34,644 nt of DNA, taken from positions 1-34,644 of the forward strand of contig JAFYYJ010000090.1 in NCBI GenBank assembly GCA_017557605.1. Reading direction: 5' to 3'. The notes under the pieces were generated by a model. That model did not search any database and was not told the DNA's origin. It worked only from the letters and a program-made list of their open reading frames with translations. Position 1 is the first letter of the stretch. The number at the start of each line of letters is the position of its first letter. Positions 16,007 to 25,534 of the stretch are shown here, piece by piece. This DNA is from Salinivirgaceae bacterium. GTDB taxonomy: Bacteria; Bacteroidota; Bacteroidia; Bacteroidales; SZUA-534. The translations under genes and the position numbers were made by a program.

Positions 16007-16726
16007 TTATTCAATAGGTTGTTTAACTAATGTAACATTGAATGTCATCATACCGGCATAGTCGACTTGATACTTAAGCGTACCAGCGCTGTAAGATGCA
16101 TCGTGGAAATCGTCGATTGAATCGCCCCAACCCGGTACAAAAGTATCGCCTGGGTCAACAGAAACACTTGAACCCGATATTTCCATAACAGCCTGACAAG
16201 CATAATTGCTGCCATAGCCCGCACGTTGGTCGTACCAGCCAGCAAACAAGTCAGAAACATTGTAAGTTCCGTCGCCGTTGCCAATAAGCAGAATCTCAAA
16301 TGCTGCTCCATAAGGAGTTACGGTACCATCATAATCACGGAAACTGTCATCAGAAAGAACATAAATGCCTTCAATAGCATCGTCAAAATCCAACACCACA
16401 ACCTTGCGCGATGCGGCATTGTCAAAACCATCTTCATTCTGAATGGTTACGTAATTGATTGTATAAACACCAGAAGTGCTTTCATCAACATTGCTAAGCA
16501 CTGTCACTTGACTTGTAACATCTTCTCCGTTAAGGAACGATACGTATCCTGGCTCAACATAAGCGTCACCTTTATTCACATAAACTGTTTCGTCTCCTTG
16601 CAATTCAATTGTAGGATAATAGGTTATGCGAGTCTTGCCTTCAGTCTCTTTTTCGCAGCTTGAAAGCGAAACAACCGATGCGGCAAGTGCCATTAACAAT
16701 AAAAATCTATTTTTCATTTTCTTCAA
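16007..16726 (-). CDS. SusCD-associated surface lipoprotein with Ig-like (DUF5011/DUF5012-type) domain
   Basis: A 239-residue lipoprotein (signal ending SLSSC, Cys24). Residues ~35-112 form an Ig-like domain of the Cry22Aa/DUF5011 kind, with P.I.L.G....V..G..Y.EPGY followed by V.S.V....SG.Y.I.Y. The C-terminal half (~115-239) is a beta-rich domain with GNGDGTYNVSDLFAGWYDQRAGYG, as in DUF5012-type proteins. Such lipoproteins often follow SusD and are thought to bind glycans or other nutrients at the surface. The stop codon overlaps a possible start of the next gene, and the gap to susD is 18 bp. Domain names are recalled, not searched. No catalytic motif is evident. Confidence 0.82.
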   Translation of the reverse strand: MKKMKNRFLLLMALAASVVSLSSCEKETEGKTRITYYPTIELQGDETVYVNKGDAYVEPGYVSFLNGEDVTSQVTVLSNVDESTSGVYTINYVTIQNEDGFDNAASRKVVVLDFDDAIEGIYVLSDDSFRDYDGTVTPYGAAFEILLIGNGDGTYNVSDLFAGWYDQRAGYGSNYACQAVMEISGSSVSVDPGDTFVPGWGDSIDDFHDASYSAGTLKYQVDYAGMMTFNVTLVKQPIE

Positions 16727-16744
16727 TTTTTACTTATCCATTAA

Positions 16745-18238
16745 TTATTTCCCCCAGAACACTGGTTCAGTATAACCCGGGAACTCAGGAGCGTTGATGT
16801 TGCGCGACGAAGAGCTCTCGGCGTATGGGAAACGCTCCAAAAGCTTGTTGGCGCCCACCTGACCAAAGTATTTGATAGGTGTGTACAGTGTACCCGGTAC
16901 ATAAAGCTCCGGTTGGTAATCATCGGTAATTTCATTGTAAATATCACTGCCTTGAACAGTGCCAAAAGCAGGATAATCCAAACGGCGAAGCTCGCACCAT
17001 GCCTCATAGTCGTTGGTGCCGGCCAATGCAATCCATTTGGCTAGACCAATCGACTTCTTGTAGTTGTTTTGGTCGTATGGATTCTTCTTGATATTCTCAT
17101 CAGCTCCAGCTACACCAAACTCATCGAACGATGCGGTGATGGCTGCTGCATAATGCTCGGCTGCAGCTGAATGGTCACCCTTCTTTGCATAATACTCGGC
17201 CAGGAAGAACTCGATTTCAGGAATTGTAATCAAGTAAACCGGCATGTCGTACGATGCTACAGGACGGCACCAGTAACCTGATTTGTAGTCTGCTGTTGTC
17301 GAGAAGTTGGTTCCCGAAACACCGCCTGTGTAGTTGCCAGACTCATTTGGCTCGTAGAAAGCTGCCAGACGCGGGTCGGTGTATGCATCGGTCTGCATTG
17401 TGCCTACAAGAGCAAGGTTGGCTATGACATTGATTTGTGTTGAGCCCCATTTTGTTGAGAATTCCTCAGCGTAGAACGGACTCATCTTGCCTGACTCATC
17501 GGTCCAGCAATTGGCAAAAGCGACATCCTCAGTCGGGAAGTTGCCTTCCGAAACCAGAGCGTCAAGTTTCGACTGAACATCAGCGACGCCGCTCATACGC
17601 ATAAGCATTTTCAGCTTCAGAGCATTGGCAAATTGAATCCAAACAGAAGCGCGCTCATCGGGGAACAGGAAGTTGGCGCAAACCAAATCAGTTTCCGATA
17701 CTTTGCTCAAAGCATTATCGATTTCGGCCAAAACACCTTCGTAGATGGTTTTGCCATCATCATATTTAGGCGTCGGGTTCTTCTCGTTGAGAGCCTCAGT
17801 GTAAGGCAGTTCGCCGTAACAATCAACCATTGCCTGATATGTGAACGCGCGGATTACGGTTGCTGCTAAATAAGTACCCCACTCCTCGTTAGCCTCAGCC
17901 TTGCTTAACACTGTTTTCAAGTTGTTGAGCACCAACAAGTTTGTCTGCTCGTATGCCAAGCTGCTGCTGCGAGTAGCCGACATCGAGAATTGTGAGTAAT
18001 CAAGATAGTTGCTTGTACCAAAGGCATGCGCAAAGTGTTGTGAGTAGTAACCACCTACAGTGCGCAGATAGTTGCCATAGCTTGATGCCAAGTTCATCTC
18101 CACAGCCGGGAAAATCAAATCGGTTGTAAGGTTCATCTCGCTTGGCGCATCGGGAGCATAGTTTATGTCAAGATAATCGTCGCACGAAGCAACAACAAGT
18201 CCCAATGCAACAACTGGTATTAAAATGTATTTCTTCAT
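16745..18238 (-). CDS. SusD/RagB-family nutrient-binding lipoprotein
   Basis: A 497-residue outer-membrane lipoprotein (Cys19 in LVVASC) that acts as the lid of the SusC channel and captures substrate. It begins with the typical DDYLDIN motif. Helical TPR-like segments carry AFTYQAMVDCYGELPYTEALN (~130-150) and the C-terminal PEIEFFLAEYYAKKGDHSAAAEHY block (~340-360). It ends with the usual AWCELRRLDYPAF region. It appears closer to the SusD-like_2 branch than to starch SusD. It follows SusC by 18 bp and is preceded by GAGGAG 8-13 nt before the ATG, a clear Shine-Dalgarno that is rare in this phylum and may raise its translation relative to SusC. The substrate cannot be told from sequence. 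Confidence 0.93.
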   Translation of the reverse strand: MKKYILIPVVALGLVVASCDDYLDINYAPDAPSEMNLTTDLIFPAVEMNLASSYGNYLRTVGGYYSQHFAHAFGTSNYLDYSQFSMSATRSSSLAYEQTNLLVLNNLKTVLSKAEANEEWGTYLAATVIRAFTYQAMVDCYGELPYTEALNEKNPTPKYDDGKTIYEGVLAEIDNALSKVSETDLVCANFLFPDERASVWIQFANALKLKMLMRMSGVADVQSKLDALVSEGNFPTEDVAFANCWTDESGKMSPFYAEEFSTKWGSTQINVIANLALVGTMQTDAYTDPRLAAFYEPNESGNYTGGVSGTNFSTTADYKSGYWCRPVASYDMPVYLITIPEIEFFLAEYYAKKGDHSAAAEHYAAAITASFDEFGVAGADENIKKNPYDQNNYKKSIGLAKWIALAGTNDYEAWCELRRLDYPAFGTVQGSDIYNEITDDYQPELYVPGTLYTPIKYFGQVGANKLLERFPYAESSSSRNINAPEFPGYTEPVFWGK

Positions 18239-18256
18239 TTCAGTAATCTCCTCTCT

Positions 18257-21200
18257 TTAGAATTTAGCACTAAGGTTCAGACCAAAAATGCGGCAAGCCG
18301 GGTTGGCATATAACTCACCGAACTGAATACCCAAATCGCCATACGACTCCTGACTAAATGTTGTTGTCTCTGGGTCGATGTAGCGGTTGGTTTTAGCTGT
18401 CCAAGTGAACACATTGTTGCAGAACAACGAAACTGTAACATCCGTCAGTTTTATTGGAGCAACCCACTCGTTTGGCAGTGAATAAGCCAGGCTGACATTA
18501 CGCAATTTTGCGAAAGAGCGGTCAAGCAAGTAGGCCTCACCACCCTGGCCCCAGCCTGATTTATCGTAATAATCCTGATAGCTGCTGTTAGCCAAATACA
18601 ACGGCATCGTGTTTTCAGCGTAAGTGCCGTCTTCAAGCTCAACAACCGAATTTGGAACAACAAACGGGTTGCGGCCGTTGTAAGTTGTCTCGATACCGTT
18701 ACCTGTGAACTGCATCAAGTTCTTGGTGCGCGAGAACATATAGCCGCCGTAGCGGATATCGAGAGCCGCGCTCAATGTGATTCCGTATGCAGTCAGCGAT
18801 GTTGTAACACCACCAGTCCACTTGTTGTTGATTGATTTGCCAGTCGACTTAATCTCGTCGTCCAATACTATGCTGCCATGGTCATCAACAATAATCTTAC
18901 CATCATCGGTGCGTTTCGGCATATATGTGTAGAAAGTACCAAGTTCGGCATCTTTCTCGGCATACATATAAACAGCGTCGTTGCCGGCGGCAAACTCATT
19001 GATTGATATGCGGCCACCCTCAAGACCTTCAGGCATTTCAAGAACTTTGTTCTTATTAACTGCAAAGTTGAAATCGACATCCCAACGCAGGTTGTCGGTG
19101 CGAACCGGAGTGGTAGTGAGCAACAACTCGAAACCTTGGTTGCGAACCTTACCAACGTTCTTAACCTCGGCCGAATATCCGCAAGCCGGGTCAACCGGAA
19201 GCTCGAATATCTGGTCATCGGTTGTACGGTTGTAGAACGAAGCGTCAACTCCGACACGGTTCTTAAAGAATTGCAGGTTAACACCAAACTCAATCTCTTT
19301 TGTCATCTCAGGTTTCAAAGTTGTACTACCTGCTGTTGACGATGTAACAAAAGCGTTTTTGCCATTAAGTGGGAAACGAGCAATGTTGCTTCCATAATAT
19401 CCATCGGCATAACCTTGCTCATATTTATTACTTGTACGATATGGGTCAGTGTCATTACCAGTCTTACCAAAGGCAAAACGAACTTTACCAAACGAAAGCG
19501 CATCGTTCTGCGGAAGAACCTTGGTGAAAATCCAGCTCAATGTTGCACCTGAGTAGAAGTAGCTGTTTGCATCAACAGGCAGTGTTGACGACCAGTCGTT
19601 ACGAGCTGAAATCTCCAAATAAGCCATATCGGCCCAACCGAAGGTAACATCACCAAACAAACCAACGGCACGGCGTTTCTCTTGTCTTTCGGTCAAAGTT
19701 GTTTTGGTTGCACCATTGCTCAACTGCCAGAAACCTGTGGCAATACCCAACTCGTCGGTCTGACCTGTTGTGCGGGTGAAATAACGCTCGTTGATGTTGC
19801 TACCAAGGTTCAGGTTTACATCGAACTTGTCGTCGAGATACCTCTTGGCAAAGTTGACAATAATATCGTGGTTGAGCTCATATTTACGAGAGTAGCGAGT
19901 GTAAACATAACCGCTCTGGTTCATATTCGACGGAGCATAACCATAGTCCTCGTTAATCAAAGCATCGTTAAGGGCGATTTCCGGCTGTCCCTCTTTCTTA
20001 TCGAAATCAGAATAGTCGAAACCATAACGGTAAGTAAGTGTCAAAGCTTCGATAGGAGTTACGTCCACCTGCAGTTTACCAAACACTTGCTTGCCATCGA
20101 TGTGCAAGTAGTTGTTTTCCAAAGCCCAGTATGGGTTGGTGATTCCGTAAGGTGTGAAGTAAGCCTCCGGAGTGTTGAATGCGCTAGACAAATCCTTCAA
20201 ATCGACGAGTGAAATGTCACGCGGGAACTCATACAAACCGTCGATTACCGAAGTACCCTGATATGTACCAACGGCATCGGTTTTGGTGCGGGCGAAGCTG
20301 AGGTTCGAAGTCAGTTTGAACCAACGGCCTTCGTCGAATGTGCTTACCATCGATATCACATTACGTTTGTATTTATCACCGTCAGAAGGCATAATACCAT
20401 CATCGCCAGCGTAACCATACGAAAGACGATAAGTGAATTTGTTGTCCTCAGAAGCGGCACTCAAAGCCACATTGTGGTTTTGCGACCAACCTATCTCGAA
20501 GAACTCCTTAACGTTTTTCTCCAAAGCTGAATATTCGTGAATGCGCTGTTGGTTGTTCCAAATCGGGCCATAGACCTGAGTAGAACCATCTAACCGAGGA
20601 CCCCACGAACCATTCTCGATATAAGTTTGTGTGCCGTTCCAACCTTGTCCGAATTCGTTTTGGAACTCAGGCAGAACAGAAACTGTGCGAGCCTGGACGT
20701 TACCCGAATATTCAACAATGAAATTCTTATCGGCACCTTTCTTACCTTTCTTGGTGTTGATGATGATGACGCCGTTGGCTGCACGCGAACCGTAAAGAGC
20801 GGTTGCGGCTGCGCCTTTCAGCACTGTCATCGACTCGATGTTGTCAGATGCGATGTTCGAGATACCACTGGTAGAGATGTTCTTACCTGTACCCGAAGTG
20901 AAAGTGTTGTCCATTGGCACACCATCAACTACATACAGCGGCTGGTTGCTACCGTTGATTGAGCTGAAGCCGCGGATAACGATGTTGCTGACAGAACCTG
21001 GGTCAGACGATGTGCTGTTGACCTGCACACCAGCCACACGGCCCGAAAGAGCGTTGGCCACGTTGGTTGAACGGGCTGTCACAATGTCGTCGCTCTTGAC
21101 TGTGGTGGCAGCGTAACCCAGCGTCTTCTCGGCACGGGTGATACCCATTGCTGTTACCACAATCTCCTCCATGCCAATCGACTCAGGGTCGAGAGTAACG

Positions 21201-21475
21201 TTGAAGGTTGTTGTAGAACCGATAGGAACCTCCTTGGTCTGCATACCCATAAATGAGAAGACCAAAGCTTCAGCATCATCTGGAACTTTCAAACTAAAAT
21301 TACCATCAAAATCGGTAATTGTTCCCTGTGTAGTCCCTTTCACAATCACATTAACGCCTGGCAATGGTTGGTTATCCTCCGAAGAGATAACTGTACCGCT
21401 CAAGCTCTTTTGTGCAAAAAGTTGCTGTACGCCAAGAGACAACAAGCATACCAGCAACATCGTAAATTTCTTCAT
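18257..21475 (-). CDS. SusC/RagA-family TonB-linked outer membrane transporter
   Basis: A 1072-residue TonB-dependent outer-membrane transporter. A signal peptide (1-22, ending LFAQ) is followed by a carboxypeptidase-regulatory-like domain (~24-105: GTVISSEDNQPLPGVNVIVKGT, GTITDFDGNFSL), the MEEIVVTAMGI stretch, and a plug domain with the SusC signature PGSVSNIVIRGFSSINGSNQ and PLYVVDGVP. A ~800-residue beta-barrel follows, ending in the C-terminal aromatic (SAKF). The length is normal. It starts the SusC-SusD-lipoprotein-lipoprotein operon; no sigma/anti-sigma pair, hybrid two-component regulator or hydrolase is adjacent, so this is a compact uptake unit, perhaps for peptides or small molecules. 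The start is unambiguous from the signal peptide. Confidence 0.96.
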   Translation of the reverse strand: MKKFTMLLVCLLSLGVQQLFAQKSLSGTVISSEDNQPLPGVNVIVKGTTQGTITDFDGNFSLKVPDDAEALVFSFMGMQTKEVPIGSTTTFNVTLDPESIGMEEIVVTAMGITRAEKTLGYAATTVKSDDIVTARSTNVANALSGRVAGVQVNSTSSDPGSVSNIVIRGFSSINGSNQPLYVVDGVPMDNTFTSGTGKNISTSGISNIASDNIESMTVLKGAAATALYGSRAANGVIIINTKKGKKGADKNFIVEYSGNVQARTVSVLPEFQNEFGQGWNGTQTYIENGSWGPRLDGSTQVYGPIWNNQQRIHEYSALEKNVKEFFEIGWSQNHNVALSAASEDNKFTYRLSYGYAGDDGIMPSDGDKYKRNVISMVSTFDEGRWFKLTSNLSFARTKTDAVGTYQGTSVIDGLYEFPRDISLVDLKDLSSAFNTPEAYFTPYGITNPYWALENNYLHIDGKQVFGKLQVDVTPIEALTLTYRYGFDYSDFDKKEGQPEIALNDALINEDYGYAPSNMNQSGYVYTRYSRKYELNHDIIVNFAKRYLDDKFDVNLNLGSNINERYFTRTTGQTDELGIATGFWQLSNGATKTTLTERQEKRRAVGLFGDVTFGWADMAYLEISARNDWSSTLPVDANSYFYSGATLSWIFTKVLPQNDALSFGKVRFAFGKTGNDTDPYRTSNKYEQGYADGYYGSNIARFPLNGKNAFVTSSTAGSTTLKPEMTKEIEFGVNLQFFKNRVGVDASFYNRTTDDQIFELPVDPACGYSAEVKNVGKVRNQGFELLLTTTPVRTDNLRWDVDFNFAVNKNKVLEMPEGLEGGRISINEFAAGNDAVYMYAEKDAELGTFYTYMPKRTDDGKIIVDDHGSIVLDDEIKSTGKSINNKWTGGVTTSLTAYGITLSAALDIRYGGYMFSRTKNLMQFTGNGIETTYNGRNPFVVPNSVVELEDGTYAENTMPLYLANSSYQDYYDKSGWGQGGEAYLLDRSFAKLRNVSLAYSLPNEWVAPIKLTDVTVSLFCNNVFTWTAKTNRYIDPETTTFSQESYGDLGIQFGELYANPACRIFGLNLSAKF

Positions 21476-21518
21476 ACTTGATGAAATTAAATTAAAGATT
21501 AGTTGCTATACCAATCGG

Positions 21519-21526
21519 CAAAGTAA
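21519..21526 (-). promoter_or_regulatory. Probable -7 box of the SusCD operon
   Basis: On the minus strand TTACTTTG differs from TAnnTTTG at one position and lies 43 bp upstream of the susC-like ATG. Confidence 0.35.
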
Positions 21527-21582
21527 TACAAAAGCTAAGTTTTTTGCAAGTGTTTTTAAAAAATGCGTGTTTTTCGCAACTA

Positions 21583-23895
21583 TTACTCCACCACTTGCAA
21601 CTTGGCGAATTTCAGAAGTAGTTTCTTCTCGCCGGCTTTGGGAAAGAAGATTATAGCCGAGCGGCTGTCGGCATCGCCGTCCATACGGAGCACCTTTCCC
21701 TGACCGAACACCGAGTGTAAAACCGTTACTCCCGGACGAATGCTGCTCACCGGCGACGGTGTGATATCGGCTGACTGGTTCGAGGGTTGGCGAAGCTGCT
21801 GCAGACGCTGCTTGGCCGCAAACGAAGCACCCGTCGGTATTTTAGTCTGTCCGAATGAACCAACCGAATGTTCGCCACCGCCAAAGCCAAAACTGCCGGA
21901 ACTGAATGTAGGGCGCGATGAGAAATGCGAGACACCATGCGACAGATACTGCGGGTCGATGTCTTTGATAAAACGGCTTGGAGTTACCGACTCATGCGCA
22001 CCACCATATTTTGAGCGGCTGCGGCAGAACGACAATGTGGCCTGCTGCTTGGCGCGTGTGAGTGCCACATAAAACAAACGGCGCTCCTCCTCAATCTCCT
22101 GCTGGCTGTAAACCGACCTTCCCGAGGGGAAAAGCCCCTCCTCCATTCCCACAACATAGACAAACGGGAATTCAAGTCCCTTGGCCGAATGAATGGTCAT
22201 AAGTGTAACGCTGTCAAGGCTTTCGGTCTTTTTGTTGTCTTGGTCAGTTATGAGCGCCACATTCTCGATAAAGCCAGCTATTGTTGGCGTATTGCTCTCA
22301 GAAAAATTGGCCGACACATAATCGTTTATACCATTCAGCAACTCCTCAATGTTCTGCAAACGGCTCTGGTCCTCAACATCGCCCGAATTGGCATATTCGT
22401 TTTTAATCCCGACCTTATCTATTATGTTACGAGCCATATCGTAAGCGTCAAGTGTGGATGCTTGCGCAGCAAACTCCTCGATAATCTGCAGAAAAGCGTT
22501 TATCTTGTTTATGGCTGCCGATTTCAAACCTGCCGGATTCACGTTCAGATTCTTGACAATCTGCCACATACTGCAATTGTTCGCCCGTGCGGCATCCGAA
22601 ATGTGTGTTATTGTTGTCTCGCCAATTCCGCGAGCCGGATAGTTGATTGCGCGTTTCAGAGCTTCGTCATCATCGGGATTGACAATCAGTCGGAAATAGG
22701 CGATAACATCCTTAATCTCCTTGCGCTGATAGAACGACTGACCGCCGTAGATGCGGTAAGGGAAATTCCGTTTACGCAGCGCCTCCTCAAACACGCGGCT
22801 TTGAGCATTGGTTCGGTAGAGGATTGCAAAATCGTTATAATGCAGATGGTTTTCATGCATATTTCTGAATATGTCGCCAACAACATTATAACTCTCCTCA
22901 ATGTCGGTCATAGCCTCAATCACTTTGATTGGAGCGCCCTCGTCGCCTTCCGAAAAGACATCCTTCGGAATCTGATGCTGATTCTTCTTTATCAGGCTGT
23001 TAGCTGCCGAGACAATGGTCTGTGTAGAACGGTAGTTCTGCTCCAGTTTGAACAGCTTGCAGTTGGGGTAATCGCTCTGGAAATTAAGTATATTCTCGAT
23101 TTTAGCGCCACGGAACGAGTAGATGCTCTGCGCATCATCGCCCACAACGCAGATGTTCTGATGCTGCTGCGCCAACTTTTTGATTATCAGATATTGAGAA
23201 AAGTTAGTATCCTGATACTCATCGACCAAGATGTATTTGAATTTAGTCTGATACTTGTCCAAGACATCGGGATTGTCGCGGAAAAGAACATTTGTAAAAA
23301 GCAGCAAATCGTCGAAGTCCATTGCGGCAGCCTGCTTGCAACGTATGGTATAACGCTTGTAGATTGTGCCTATAAGCGGCATTTTATTGGCGGTATCGGC
23401 GGCCTGTAACTCACTGTTGGCCAGATAGGCGTCACAAGTCACAAGGTTATTTTTCGCCATTGATATGCGGCTCATTATGTGGTTCACCTTGTAAACATCG
23501 TCGGGCAGCTTCATCTCTTTGACTATCTCTTTCAGCACGCTTTTCGAGTCGGTTGTATCGTATATGGTGTAGGTGGAAGGGAAGCCGAGCCGCTCACTCT
23601 CGATACGCAGAATCTTGCTGAAAATGGAGTGGAATGTGCCCATTACAAGGTCTTTGGCATTCTCATTGCCGACAAGCGTGGCAATACGGTTCTGCATCTC
23701 GCGCGCAGCTTTGTTGGTAAACGTCAGGGCTAGGATGTTCCATGGTTTCACACCATTGGCAAGCAGATGCGCAATGCGGTAGGTGAGCACACGCGTCTTG
23801 CCCGAACCGGCACCAGCCACAATCAGGCTTGGCCCAGTGGTAGCCTGTACTGCGGCACGCTGCACATCGTTGAGTTGGTCGAGATAGTTTTGCAT
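21583..23895 (-). CDS. pcrA: UvrD/PcrA-type superfamily 1 DNA helicase
   Basis: A 770-residue ATP-dependent 3'-5' DNA helicase for excision repair, replication restart and removal of RecA filaments. All SF1A motifs are seen in order: Q motif LNDVQRAAV (8-16), Walker A GAGSGKT (28-34), TFTNKAAREM, DEYQDTN (near 225), GDDAQSIYSFRGA, QNYRS, the 1B-2B region, TIHSAKGLEF and VALTRAK. The C-terminus has a glycine-rich linker (SGSFGFGGGEHSVGSFG) and the Tudor-like RNA polymerase-interacting element HSVFGQGKV..GD...I.F...GEKKLLLKFAKL. It matches UvrD, PcrA and Rep; the Tudor-like tail favours UvrD/PcrA over Rep. It is monocistronic, divergent from the T9SS cargo gene, and 107 bp from susC. Confidence 0.96.
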   Translation of the reverse strand: MQNYLDQLNDVQRAAVQATTGPSLIVAGAGSGKTRVLTYRIAHLLANGVKPWNILALTFTNKAAREMQNRIATLVGNENAKDLVMGTFHSIFSKILRIESERLGFPSTYTIYDTTDSKSVLKEIVKEMKLPDDVYKVNHIMSRISMAKNNLVTCDAYLANSELQAADTANKMPLIGTIYKRYTIRCKQAAAMDFDDLLLFTNVLFRDNPDVLDKYQTKFKYILVDEYQDTNFSQYLIIKKLAQQHQNICVVGDDAQSIYSFRGAKIENILNFQSDYPNCKLFKLEQNYRSTQTIVSAANSLIKKNQHQIPKDVFSEGDEGAPIKVIEAMTDIEESYNVVGDIFRNMHENHLHYNDFAILYRTNAQSRVFEEALRKRNFPYRIYGGQSFYQRKEIKDVIAYFRLIVNPDDDEALKRAINYPARGIGETTITHISDAARANNCSMWQIVKNLNVNPAGLKSAAINKINAFLQIIEEFAAQASTLDAYDMARNIIDKVGIKNEYANSGDVEDQSRLQNIEELLNGINDYVSANFSESNTPTIAGFIENVALITDQDNKKTESLDSVTLMTIHSAKGLEFPFVYVVGMEEGLFPSGRSVYSQQEIEEERRLFYVALTRAKQQATLSFCRSRSKYGGAHESVTPSRFIKDIDPQYLSHGVSHFSSRPTFSSGSFGFGGGEHSVGSFGQTKIPTGASFAAKQRLQQLRQPSNQSADITPSPVSSIRPGVTVLHSVFGQGKVLRMDGDADSRSAIIFFPKAGEKKLLLKFAKLQVVE

Positions 23896-23980
23896 TATTA
23901 ATAGGTATCAGACGGCAACAAATTACGGCAAAAAAGTTGAGCAATCGGAAATGTCGGTCGACATAGTTTTTAACAAAACG

Positions 23981-23998
23981 GCAAATCGAATCATTTGC
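23981..23998. repeat. Inverted repeat in the pcrA/T9SS-cargo divergent region
   Basis: GCAAAT (23981-23986) and ATTTGC (23993-23998) are perfect 6 bp arms around a 6 nt spacer. It lies 12 bp upstream of the likely -7 box at 24010-24017 and could be an operator; no regulator is implied by the sequence. Confidence 0.35.
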
Positions 23999-24009
23999 CC
24001 TAATTTTTA

Positions 24010-24017
24010 TAATATTG
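24010..24017 (+). promoter_or_regulatory. Probable -7 box for the T9SS type B protein
   Basis: TAATATTG matches TAnnTTTG except at one position and lies 38 bp before the ATG at 24056. Confidence 0.4.
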
Positions 24018-24055
24018 CAGACGATTTTGAGTTATAACTACCACACATAATCAGA

Positions 24056-25438
24056 ATGAGCCGACACATATTGCTATCTCTACTTTGCATCTGCATGCTG
24101 ACAAGCAACAGCTTGGCTCAGATTTCTGCCGACGCCAACCGTGTCGACTCCACACGGTACACCACTGACAGCATTGCCAACGACCCGATATTCATCTACT
24201 ACTCCGACCCGCGCGGGTTCAACACATCGGGAACGCTGACTGCAACCGTGCCCGACAGCACCCACTTGGTTTTTGAATGGTACAAATTCGACGAGCGCAC
24301 TTTGTCGTTCAGCATAAAACTTAAAACCGACACTGCTGATTATCAATCGGTTCAGGAAGACTGCACACAAGGAGGCTACAAAGTTGCCGTCAGCAATGTC
24401 GGTAACACTTGGGACACAGCGTTTTACGCATGGATTTTCCAAAACGAATTCAATGTCAGCGGAATAAACGTGTACAACTCCACTTGCGAGATAATGGAGC
24501 TGCGCACAACAATGGCCTACGACGAGGAGTTTGAGTATTTCGACCGCGTCAGTGGCGAGAAACTGACTTTCTTCAACGAAAAAATCAACAATCTGAAATA
24601 CCAATGGGAGTCGACACCAAAGGGCGGCGACATACCGTCGGTGCGCAATCCGAGTTTCACAGCCCCCACAAAGCCAACCATTTACCGGCTGAGTGTGAGC
24701 AACGCCTATGGCGAGACGCGCACCAAGAAACTTGAAATTGAGGAGGGCGACCATAATGGTGACGGCAACCTGTATCTGAAAGCTGTAAAAGCCGCTTTTT
24801 CGGTATATCGCGATTATGTCCCTGAAAACGAAACCGATAGCTCAGGACAAGCACCACTGGCCGTGCAATTTTCCGATAGTTCGGAAAACGCCACCGAATG
24901 GTGCTGGTATTTCTACAAACAGCTCGACCGGCGCCGTTTTGAAGTCGACTCACTGTTATGCGACTCCGTCAATCTGCAAATACCTGAACCGTTGATATAT
25001 ACAATGCCAAACCAGAAATACGGCTACGATGTGGCTCTGTGCGTAAAAGGCCCCGTATATATGCAGAACGGCGAGGAACATCAATGCTACGACCGCCTGT
25101 TGAAAGAGGAATACATAAATGTCGATTCGTCGTTCATTGCCAAGAAATCGGACATTCCGAACGCCTTCACCCCAGGCGGAGCCAACCCTAAGTTTGTGTT
25201 CCAAGACGAGTCGATGCCTCGCTCAATTCGCTCGTTCAGCATAAAAATCTACAACCGTTGGGGACTTAAAATCTACAGCTACGAAGACAACGACGGAAGC
25301 TGGGACGGCTGGGACGGTGAAACAATCGGTTTCGGTGCGGCGCCAGCAGGCGTCTATTACTACACCATTGTTGCCGAGGGCTGGAACAACGAGACTTTCC
25401 GCCGCAACGGCTATGTGCATCTATTCCGACAAAAGTGA
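24056..25438 (+). CDS. T9SS type B (gliding-motility-associated C-terminal) exported protein with PKD-like domain
   Basis: A 460-residue exported protein (signal MSRHILLSLLCICMLTSNSLAQ). The N-terminal ~230 residues are two beta-sandwich-like blocks; FTAPTKPTIYRLSVSNAYG (~200-220) ends the second. Residues ~250-330 contain a PKD-like domain (APLAVQFSDSSENATEWCWYF). Residues ~368-460 are the type B C-terminal domain: IPNAFTPGG, SFSIKIYNRWGLKIY, WDGWDG, PAGVYYYTI and an RRNGYVHLFR end. This domain directs cargo through the type IX secretion system to the surface, so the organism should encode PorV/PorU/Sov elsewhere. No enzymatic motif is evident; a structural or adhesive surface role is likely. 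The gene stands alone between divergent pcrA and convergent lolD. Confidence 0.9.
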   Translation: MSRHILLSLLCICMLTSNSLAQISADANRVDSTRYTTDSIANDPIFIYYSDPRGFNTSGTLTATVPDSTHLVFEWYKFDERTLSFSIKLKTDTADYQSVQEDCTQGGYKVAVSNVGNTWDTAFYAWIFQNEFNVSGINVYNSTCEIMELRTTMAYDEEFEYFDRVSGEKLTFFNEKINNLKYQWESTPKGGDIPSVRNPSFTAPTKPTIYRLSVSNAYGETRTKKLEIEEGDHNGDGNLYLKAVKAAFSVYRDYVPENETDSSGQAPLAVQFSDSSENATEWCWYFYKQLDRRRFEVDSLLCDSVNLQIPEPLIYTMPNQKYGYDVALCVKGPVYMQNGEEHQCYDRLLKEEYINVDSSFIAKKSDIPNAFTPGGANPKFVFQDESMPRSIRSFSIKIYNRWGLKIYSYEDNDGSWDGWDGETIGFGAAPAGVYYYTIVAEGWNNETFRRNGYVHLFRQK

Positions 25439-25534
25439 TTCTTTGTGTAAAGTTTAATGTTGAACAAGTTTAAACGCTTCGCTGTTTAACGGGCTTTACG
25501 CTAAACTCAATCCTTCAATCAGTCAGTTATTCAA

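Noticed and set aside
22189..23409. Long open frame (406 codons) on the plus strand
   Set aside because: Antisense to the UvrD/PcrA helicase, which carries all its motifs in order; no independent support.
24080..24754. 224-codon frame on the minus strand
   Set aside because: Antisense to the T9SS type B protein; no motif and no promoter.
25439..25534. Bidirectional terminator between the T9SS gene and the LolD-like gene
   Set aside because: Several GTTTAA-type elements can pair weakly (for example a bulged stem around 25468-25490), but there is no convincing GC stem with a T-run in either direction.
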